Made by a program: the position numbers and the translations under genes. Below are positions 56,199 through 64,000 of a stretch of 64,000 nucleotides of DNA, in pieces. The number at the start of each line of letters is the position of its first letter. Positions within the stretch are counted from its first letter, which is position 1. A model generated the notes under the pieces. It searched no databases. It saw only the letters and a program-made list of their open reading frames with translations, and was not told the origin of the DNA. The stretch spans positions 310,001-374,000 of the forward strand of contig MU405213.1 in NCBI GenBank assembly GCA_022836615.1, read 5' to 3'. The stretch is from Annulohypoxylon bovei var. microspora (taxonomy: Eukaryota; Ascomycota; Sordariomycetes; Xylariales; Hypoxylaceae).

Positions 56199-57690
56199 GC
56201 CCTTGTTCGCTGTTTAGGTCCAGGGAGGACAGAATACGATTTCGGGGCCTCTGCTGTTGTTCAGAGGCCCCGCAGAACAAAAAACGTGGCTAATATGGGC
56301 GTCGCGTGCTAGTAAAAGGGCAATGGGTATATGTAGGAATACAAAGCGAAAGGTCTATTCGTCTTGAAATTGGCTTAGAAGAGTCGTGATGGTGTGGTGT
56401 GCGGGGAATGCACCCTCGCAAATCCACCGTCCCGTCGACCCAGCAGCTACCGTTTGTCACATGCCATTGGCATACGAAAAAGCGCTCGTCGAGCGAGTGG
56501 AATAGGGTGTCGACTAGGCGAATACAAAATTTTCTCTCAAGGGGGATGAAATGAGAGATGCGAAAAGATGGTGGTGGTGATGGTGAGAGTTGTGTGGTCG
56601 AGTCGTTGTATGAAGTCCGAAGCAGGATATCAATCGGACTTTTGCTTAACTGGAGCGAAGCTAAGCGGGTCACTTCTAATCATCAAACGTGATTGGGATT
56701 AGATATGGATCAATCGATAGATGGAATCTATGTACATACAATAGATAGATGGGACGGTACCAACTTAGCGTGTCCACGGGTGCGAGATCGAAGTGGGCAG
56801 ACAAAATTATTGCTGGTTATATCCAGACAAAAAGAAAGTAGAAAAAAAAAAGACTAAAGACTAGGAAGACACAAGAAAATTGCGGCAATTATAGTTTAAA
56901 CTCTAGTCGGAATATGGCTTAAAATGACTTTGGCTTTGTTGGATTTGAAAGTACGGTACCACAAGGAACACTTATAGCGCTTCTGTCTACGTGTAAGGAA
57001 AATGTATGAGATGTATGTCATGTATATATATTCATCATCACGGTCAGCAGGAATTGAAGTTCCGGCTTCCCCAACTCTGACGTATTTTCTTAATTACCTG
57101 CAATGTTATTGCCTTAACTATCATCTTGTATCATGCACTAACACCGTGCTTTCCCTCTTTGCCTCTTGTAGGTACTTAGGTACTTAGGTAGGTATGTAAT
57201 CGCGCATCTAAGGCACGAGGTCACTTCCTCATTTTGAAAGTATCACACCTAGGAAGAATTAAGAGACACTAGGTAATCGGTAATCTATCAAAACCTGAAT
57301 ATCATACTTATATCGAAAGTTGCACAACAATTAAAGTCGAGTCAGGTACCCTGAATTGACTTGTAAATAAATAAAATTGTAGTGTGACAATGACATCAAA
57401 TTCCTCAAAATTTCCTCAAATGAATATACAGCGTTTCGATACCAATTCCAGGGTCTGGTACAACGAACGATCCTTACGATCCAAGTGGAGGAAGCTTCGA
57501 CCCCAAGCCCCAAATTCCCGGAGTACGGGTGAACAGGGCAAGCGCGGGTTACCTAGGTAATCACGTGATGTAATGGAACCCGAAGAGCCATTTTGGAACT
57601 CCAATTTCTTCCAAGATCCCGAAATCGTACAATCGACAATACGACTCGCAATACCTTCTTACTACAGCCGAACAAGCGCCAATAGTCAGC
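56199..57690. other. 1.5-kb divergent region between carrier and QCR7
   Basis: Promoters for two mitochondrial-protein genes. The minus-strand frame at 56290-56673 is Pro/Ser/His-rich without conserved features; I regard it as leader sequence. TACCTAGGTA lies at 57550, next to an E-box. Confidence 0.55.
57561..57568. promoter_or_regulatory. TCACGTGA palindromic E-box in QCR7 promoter
   Basis: Perfect octamer palindrome 123 bp before the QCR7 start codon and one base after a TACCTAGGTA decamer. CACGTG is the site of Cbf1-type bHLH factors, known regulators of respiratory genes in yeasts. The assignment is by motif and position only. Confidence 0.45.
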
Positions 57691-58222
57691 ATGGCTACCT
57701 ACCCGAGTCTTGCGCCTTTCATACTCAAGCGACAGTGGCTGACGAAATTGCTCACGCCTGTCGCCAGTTGGTACACCAACGCCGCCGGCTACCGCAAGCT
57801 TGGTCTCTTGTACGCCGATTTCGATTCCCCCAATTGAGAGCCTCATGACAATGATGGATAGTTTAAGATCGCTAATACTCCTCTTTACAGAACCGATGAT
57901 CTAATCTGCGAGGAGGACGAGAACGTCCTGAAGGCGTTGAAGCGCCTGCCGCCGAAACAGGCCTACGACCGCGTGTATCGACTTCGACGTGCATTTCAAT
58001 GCAGCACTAGCCATAAGCTGCTTCCCAAGGCAGAATGGACAAAGGACATAGATGTGAGCCAATTCTATTTGGGCGAAATAATTCAATTCCTCAAAGTTGC
58101 AACTGCTGATACAATGGATGATATAGGATGTTCCGTATCTACAGCCATTGATTGAACAGATCCACGCCGAGGAGAAGGAGAAGCAGGCATTAGACTCCAT
58201 GACCGTTATTCGAAGCCATTAA
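57691..58222 (+). CDS. QCR7: Cytochrome b-c1 complex subunit 7 (complex III, 14 kDa)
   Basis: Matrix-side subunit of mitochondrial complex III needed for assembly around cytochrome b. Three exons: 57691..57809, 57891..58053, 58127..58222, giving 125 aa, the normal size. Signatures: WYTNAAGYRKLGLL, TDDLICEEDENVLKALKRLP, AYDRVYRLRRAFQCS, LLPKAEWTKDIDDVPYLQPL and the acidic/basic tail EEKEKQALDSM. Both introns are supported by these conserved joins (GLL-TDDLI and DID-DVPYL). It stands divergently to a mitochondrial carrier gene and has a TCACGTGA element in its promoter. Identification is secure. Confidence 0.96.
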
Positions 58223-59358
58223 ACCGAGTGGATACAAACCAAACTAGACGAGCATAACGGCAAACTTGTACCATAAAACTTGCATCTACGGGGGGATAGA
58301 TTGGTTGGTCAGGCTCACCAGCAGCAGAGAGTCTAGGTGTAGCAATAATTCCAACGTCCTAAAATGCCACCTTATATCTGTATATACCTAGACCTTTTCG
58401 CCCGCCCCTTAAGTTATACGTTTTTGGTCTAGGCGTGTACGATTCGCCTGGATCTATCACTTTTGTTGGTTCTTAAACTCAGCGCTTGGCTTTAGTGGTG
58501 AACTGCGGCGTAACCAGGTATTATGTAGATAGTTATCTGGCAATGCTATGCGACTACTAGAACCGGGTCGTATCATTGATAATTAGATTCAAACCCACAA
58601 GGGTTGGTCGGTTATGCAACAGATTGTATATATTAATTTTGCCCTGGTGTCCATTGTGGTCTTTTCGATCTCCCATCGACTCTTCAAGACAACAAGTCCA
58701 TGCGGCTATCCCAACTCTGTACATGCTATATTGCCGGTGACATGTTACAACGGCAGTTGACCAACAAAACTCCATACAGCCGACCAAACGGACACACAAC
58801 TATGTGCCTTCGTTTGCCTCCGAATCCATGCAGGACATCATGAATAGCCAAATTCTATTACAGCAAAGTTTACAACGCCCCGATCATAACATTGCCATCC
58901 TGCCCTTTCCTAGACACGACAAGGTAGAAGTCCATCCAGCTCAACCAACCAACCAATGAATATGTAAAGGCCCGAAGAACATCGACGTAGGAGGTAAGTG
59001 ACTGGGCAGCAGAATCGAGTTCGAGGGAGGCACGAGGCGGAGGTTCTTAGAACAAGGTGTGCGTGCTGGTATGAGTAGCCGGACTTCCATCCCCCCTTCA
59101 AATGCTATGCCAGGGAAAAGTAAAAGAAAACAAGGCTAATGGCGTGAGAATTAATGTCCTATCCGTCCCCAACGCCTCTTTGCCCGACATATCCGACGAT
59201 TCTGGTATTTTAATGCAGCTGTGGTGCGCGTGTCGTGAGTTCCTCGTAGAAGTATTATGTTCCCTGTCCCATCCGGACATCGAATGCCCGAGGGAATGCA
59301 GATATTTTAGACAAGGAAAAAAATTGCATGATTTTGAAAAAAGCTGAGCGACACTGCT
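58223..59358. other. Convergent intergenic region, QCR7 and GT62 3' flanks
   Basis: No supported gene. Frames of 60 to 80 codons (58557, 59098, 59102) are on both strands and lack features. Confidence 0.6.
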
Positions 59359-60880
59359 TTATACGTTCCCGGGCTTCTCTTCTGTATCGATATGCCATAC
59401 GACATAATTAGGCAGGCCAATGACATCGTAGCCTGCTCTCTTGGCCATTTTGGCGAAACCCTCGGTCTCGGCCTGGTTCTCGAACGCATAGCATGGAAAG
59501 TTAATACCTGTACGGATTACAATTAGTATTTGCGGGCTCAACTCTTCGAATAGTGTGTGGAACAAACCTGATCGGTGAACGTCGGCTTTAACTAGGATAT
59601 TGACGCCGCCAATTCCATCGAGTTCGATTTCCTCATCGGGGTCGTTTCGCCAGTCACCCATCCGTGCCATATAAGTTCTGCCGGTGTCGTACTGCTTGTA
59701 ACCTTTTTTTGGCAACGTATTAGTTATTAGTCATGATCAGCTGGGGAGTAGCATGTGTACCTTCTGCTAGAACTATATTTTTGTCTAGTTTAGACGCTAG
59801 CTTCAGACCCTTCTCAGACTCGACCCAGGAGTTATAATCGACTAATCATCTGATGTTAGCTATAATATTCATGTTCCAGGTTTGCCATTAGGATGAAAAC
59901 CTACATCTGCCTTCAATATCGTACTTGCTGTCGCCATAGCCCTCATAACGGTGGAACCAAATATCTAGAACCGATTAGCAGAATTCCCTGATATATGTAA
60001 AGGTGCAAAGCCATACTAGGAACTAGAATGTCTCGGTCATGTGCAATGAAATCTTCAAGAATCTTCTTAGGACTATCCACAATGTCGACATCGCGCCAGT
60101 AAACCCAGGAGTGTTCTGGCTTCAACGCTGCTGACAGCAGATAATTCCTAGCGCGACCCATAGCCTTCCGTCGTGGGCCTTGAGCCTCGAAACTGTGTCG
60201 ATCCTCGACAGACTGGCTGAGATGGCTACCAAAATCTTTCTCCACAACTAGGACGTTATTAAACGGGATGTTATCCGGGCGCTTCTGGATGCGATCTAGC
60301 TCCATAGCTAATACACCCATGGTATCATCAGTGGAATCTCCAACGAGGAATGCGAGGTCGATGAGATGGTGAGGATAGGTTAACTCGGCAACAAGCTCGA
60401 AGTACTTGGATAAATACGGCGCGGCATCCTTCAAGGGAGTAAGGACGAGAACTCGTTCCTCATTGTCGATAGCCTGACGCGTTGATTTGATCCCGTTGAG
60501 GTTGACATGCGATATCGAGGATTCGTTAATAGTGATCGGAGCATGATGGTTGAAGATGACAGGAGTTTGTAAATGAGCATTCCATGCCTGTTGCTCATTG
60601 AGGGTCATGTCCATCGGTGGTTTTGAGGGGCCCCAGCAGTAGAAACTGGGAGAAAGGTCAAGGTCAGCAAGATCCAAGTTTGGTAAGATTATTAAGATTG
60701 ATAATACCTTTGCATCTCGCTAGCTGATGTCCTGATACCGCGCCATAGTAATAAGATGATGCCAACGACAGCGATAGATAGGAGAACTCGTGTTCTTGTT
60801 AAGAAAACCCATATGGCTCTAGTAGGGGGAAGTTGTGCCTTGGCGGACTTCCAAGTGATGCCACCTTTAGGTAGAAGCAT
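59359..60880 (-). CDS. GT62 alpha-mannosyltransferase (Mnn9/Anp1/Van1 family, mannan polymerase subunit)
   Basis: Type II Golgi glycosyltransferase that elongates N-glycan outer-chain mannan. Exons in transcription order: 60880..60708, 60645..60017, 59964..59905, 59841..59761, 59702..59568, 59507..59359, giving 408 aa. A short cytosolic N-terminus leads to a membrane anchor (VLLSIAVVGIILLLW, about 33-47). The catalytic DxD is Asp243/Asp245 in WVYWRDVDIVDSPKKIL. Other family blocks are VLVLTPLKDAAPYLSKYF, IEGRFDYNSWVESEKGLKLA, ELDGIGGVNILVKADVHRSG and FENQAETEGFAKMAKRAGYD, ending GLPNYVVWHIDTEEKPGN. All five introns fit conserved joins. The IWFHRY and DIEGRFDYNSW stretches favour the Anp1-type branch over Mnn9, but I hold the branch assignment at moderate confidence. 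Confidence 0.9.
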
Positions 60881-62901
60881 GGTGGGCGAGCTTTTCGGGT
60901 GGCCCTCGACACCACCCTAACGATGCGCAATAACAAGCAAACGAAAAGGAAGTTAAGGTTCCGATGCGAATGACAGGTAGGCTCCCGTTCGTTTCTAAGC
61001 CGACCTTGTTCGGGTTATCGTAGTTGAATGAGGATAATGCGAAGATTAGAGAGGCGAAGTAGATGAGCGAGAGAATAAAAAGATCTACGTTAGCGAGTGT
61101 GATTATTGAGCCGATTAGAGGTGAAGATGAAAAGATTCAGCGGTGTTCTTCTATCGCGGTTGTCCCTTAATTGTGAAAATAGAAAAAAGTAGCACCAGGG
61201 ATTGACGGATGAATTGGCGCGGACGGACTCAAATTGGACGAACCAGTTGTGGTGAAATTTCAAAAAGTCAAAAGTCAAAATGGGGTGGACGACACGAAAG
61301 CTGGCCTGGGCTGTTAGGTAGTGACCTAGTAACTTAGCGGCTTGAGATTCACTACCAGGTACCCCCGAAATCAGACTTAAAAGGGTCCACGGGCTGGTCG
61401 TTTTAGGGGTGGAGTAACCTTACGAAGTAACGAAATCTTGTAAACCTTAGGTATGAATTCGCAAAGGCACGCTAAGAAGAGGTGGCCAATGCTGTCTGTG
61501 GTGCCCGGAGCAAAAATTGCAAGCGAACTATAAAAATAGAAACTGGGTACTTTGTGCACTGACGCGACGAACCCGAGATCTGACTTGTTTTAACACAATG
61601 ATATCGCGTTCAATGTTAGTAAAATAGGTACCCTTCCTAAGTATGTACATAAAGTATATCTGTTAAGCTTAGAATTAACCAATCTTAAAAATCTACAGCC
61701 AAAGATACGGTACTTGTTCCTTTACTCCTATTGTTATACGTATGCTCAACTTAGGCGCTTATATAGAAAATTTAGGGGGGATAGTAACTTACATGCCGAG
61801 AAAAATGAAAAGGGGAGTTCGATGTCCTCAATCAAGCAATTGTATTCTAGACAATCTAAATATATACCTACAGAAATTGCTTAAATAAACCAAAGCATGG
61901 AATTTGCATGCTGCAATCGTAATTTAACCACTTTTAATACTCAAGTCTTAAAGCAAAGCACTTAGAATATAGATATGGCTTGTTAAGTACCTGGGTAGCC
62001 AAGATAGAAAACGACATGCTGCATGAGAGAATTCCATCTTTGCCCCAGCGCTAGGATCTAGTCTGTACTCTACCTATTATCTCGAAGCTTCGGACGTACA
62101 TGGAGGCATAAAGACTTGAGATGAAAAAGACGTTTCTTATCCGAACAGTGAACCATAATTTTAATTTGACGATTATACATATAAAATACCGTTTTAGAGT
62201 TCGGGATATACATAATATCCCATATGAACTTAGAATTGCATAGGCAACTAGGCAGCAATCCGCATGTAGAAATTTGATATGTATATCATCTTTATGTGAG
62301 TCAGATGAGAATCGTCTCATTGGCTCATTCGTTTCGACTGGGTGACAAAGCAGAGGCGCGAGTTGAATAGGTAGATAAAACGCGGTAAATACTCGAGTCT
62401 TCATACTTATACACTTACTAATAAATTATATTAGGTATAACTACAACAATTACTTCAATGTGCTGTTTTTCTATCCTTTTTTCTCGTTAGGAAAACTTTA
62501 TAACTAGCTCATCTTCATACGGAAGGAATGTCTTGCTTGCGTTTATTTGCAGCAGCTCCTAGTCAATAATCTTCACTTAAAACAACTAATTACAGCGGAT
62601 CTATCTTGTCACTACATATCTCATGCCTGGCCTTTGAAAAACAATTATACTCGCTGACGGATTACGTATGTTTCCTCAAAGTAACAGAAAGCTTCTTCTA
62701 AAAGCCCTGTCTCATATTAGCAAGTCAATTGGCGGAACAGATTCGAGAGGCGCTTACTCTATCACACAGAGGCTTAGATATTCATACAGCAGTAGCAACG
62801 GTAGCAACAGTAGACTCACAGGACACTTGCTTATATCCCTACAAAGCTATCATCTTCGACGCTCTTCATCAATCCCAGTTGATAGTCACCAGATAGCAAC
62901 T
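60881..62901. other. 2-kb divergent intergenic region
   Basis: Promoters of the GT62 and glycosylase genes. A/T-rich, with no supported gene; minus-strand frames of 60 to 117 codons show no family features. Confidence 0.55.
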
Positions 62902-64000
62902 ATGGCTACACGTAAATCCGCGCGTGTAGCAGCGGCATCGGCATCGGCAACACTAGACACTACGGTAGCTCCTCCTGCAGCCCCGGTAGCTAAAGCACCA
63001 AGGGGAAAGAAAAGGAAAGAAGCACCAGATACATCAAAGCAAGAAGACTTAAAGGGGACCTTAGAGGAAAATGTGGCTTCGGAAGCACCCACGACTCCGA
63101 AAAAACGTCGTGCCCGGAAACCTGCTGATCCTCCAGCAACACCTACACCAAGTAGCGCGAAGCTGATTGGTGAGCCCGCCGCAACTCATGAGACCCCGAA
63201 GCCAAAATCTGCTGCTGTGAGGCGACTGGCAGACCCGAATGCCACCAACGCAACACTCCTTTCACCGGAGACATCCCGAGTCATAACTAGGGAGATCCCC
63301 CCATCAGCATCAGCATCAGCATCAGCTGGTGATCCCACGACGGCTAACATCCTCGAAGAAGCCTGCAAGCATCTGATCAGCGTCGACTCGCGGATGAAGC
63401 CACTAATCGAGAAGCATCAGTGCTCGGTCTTCTCCGTGGAAGGCCTGAGCGAGAAGATCGACCCATTCGAAGCCCTCTGCAGCGGCATCATCTCGCAGCA
63501 GGTCTCCGGGGCGGCGGCCAGGTCCATCAAGCAGAAGTTCATCGACCTCTTCGACGGCAACGATAGCAAGTTCCCGCACCCGTCCCAGGTCGCGCCGTGC
63601 ACCATCGAGCAGCTGCGCACGGCAGGCCTCTCGCAGCGCAAGGCCGAGTACATGCAAGGACTCGCAGAGAAATTCACGTCTGGCGAGCTGAGCGCGCAGA
63701 TCCTGGCGGACGCTTCGTACGATGTTGTCCTGGAGAAGCTAATCGCGGTGAGGGGGCTAGGTAAATGGTCTGTCGAGATGTTCGCGTGCTTCGCCCTGAA
63801 GAGGATGGACGTCTTCTCCCTGGGTGATCTGGGCGTGCAAAGAGGGATGGCTGCGTTCGTCGGACGGGATATATCCAAGTTGAAGAAGAAGGGTGGCAAG
63901 TGGAAGTATATGTCGGAGGGCGAGATGAAGGAGATATCTGACAGGTTTGCCCCGTATAGGAGCGTCTTCATGTGGTATATGTGGAGAGCCTCGGACACTG
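62902..64000 (+). CDS. MAG1: DNA-3-methyladenine glycosylase (AlkA/Mag1-type, HhH-GPD), partial at right edge
   Basis: Base-excision repair enzyme that removes alkylated purines. The frame opens at 62902 (MATRKSARVAAAS) and stays open for 366 codons to the window edge, so the C-terminus is missing. Residues 1 to about 145 are Ala/Pro/Lys-rich and disordered, with basic patches (RGKKRKEAP, TPKKRRARKP) that could serve as nuclear signals. The catalytic fold follows: DPFEALCSGIISQQVSGAAA, then LSQRKAEYMQGLAEKF, the helix-hairpin-helix LIAVRGLGKWSVEMFACF, and the catalytic-Asp region FSLGDLGVQRGMAAF. The GPD part is markedly GC-rich. The short repeat at about 63304-63327 encodes Ser-Ala dipeptides. 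Membership of the AlkA/Mag1 branch is firm. Confidence 0.92.
   Translation, partial: MATRKSARVAAASASATLDTTVAPPAAPVAKAPRGKKRKEAPDTSKQEDLKGTLEENVASEAPTTPKKRRARKPADPPATPTPSSAKLIGEPAATHETPKPKSAAVRRLADPNATNATLLSPETSRVITREIPPSASASASAGDPTTANILEEACKHLISVDSRMKPLIEKHQCSVFSVEGLSEKIDPFEALCSGIISQQVSGAAARSIKQKFIDLFDGNDSKFPHPSQVAPCTIEQLRTAGLSQRKAEYMQGLAEKFTSGELSAQILADASYDVVLEKLIAVRGLGKWSVEMFACFALKRMDVFSLGDLGVQRGMAAFVGRDISKLKKKGGKWKYMSEGEMKEISDRFAPYRSVFMWYMWRASDT

Noticed and set aside
56290..56673. 127-codon minus-strand frame upstream of the carrier gene
   Set aside because: No conserved features; position suggests the 5' leader of the carrier transcript.
62051..62404. 117-codon minus-strand frame
   Set aside because: A/T-rich, no family features, no splice partners; probably chance.
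63417..63998. 193-codon minus-strand frame at the right edge
   Set aside because: Antisense to the helix-hairpin-helix glycosylase domain.

Overview
The window is nuclear DNA from a filamentous ascomycete (Pezizomycotina, most likely Sordariomycetes; I cannot name a genus from sequence alone). The evidence is many short GT-AG introns (mostly 49 to 80 nt, often with a CTAAC or CTAAT branch site), orthologues of fungal housekeeping genes, a complete cellobiose dehydrogenase and an AA9 lytic polysaccharide monooxygenase, and long intergenic stretches rich in ACCT/AGGT motifs. I rebuilt the gene models by joining reading frames at splice sites and checking frame continuity and family conservation. 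Coordinates run from start codon to stop codon, with exons listed in the evidence.

Layout. 0-14 kb is mainly housekeeping: the C-terminal end of fimbrin, a sterol O-acyltransferase (MBOAT), an SR-type splicing factor, a mitochondrial carrier of the APS/PAPS type, ribosomal protein eL18, and an SRAP/HMCES DNA-protein crosslink protein with a C-terminal PIP box. At 6.8-7.8 kb a 946-bp insertion is bounded by identical 97-bp direct repeats and a 7-bp target-site duplication.

14.8-24.1 kb is the most interesting block. An AA9 monooxygenase (minus) and a two-domain cellobiose dehydrogenase (plus) are divergently transcribed from a shared 2.9-kb region, followed by a convergent Zn2Cys6 transcription factor. 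CDH is the known electron donor of AA9 enzymes, so electron donor, acceptor and a candidate regulator sit side by side: a possible oxidative cellulose-degradation mini-cluster.

24.1-30.5 kb is a 6.4-kb gene-poor stretch with a MITE-like repeat, whose second, inverted copy lies at 36.9-37.1 kb, and several short tandem repeats. 30.5-45.4 kb holds a conserved fungal protein with a Cys/His-rich domain, a CECR5-type HAD hydrolase, a low-complexity nuclear-looking protein of unknown function, the ER protein ICE2, a short unknown protein and a CorA-like two-helix transporter. 47.9-64 kb holds an unknown probably mitochondrial protein, a divergent short-chain dehydrogenase / P450 pair, a mitochondrial NAD/pyrimidine-nucleotide-type carrier, complex III subunit QCR7, a GT62 Golgi mannosyltransferase, and a 3-methyladenine DNA glycosylase that runs off the right edge.

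I found no convincing intact tRNA, rRNA, CRISPR array, or autonomous transposon. A perfect decamer palindrome, TACCTAGGTA, occurs at least nine times, always outside coding exons.
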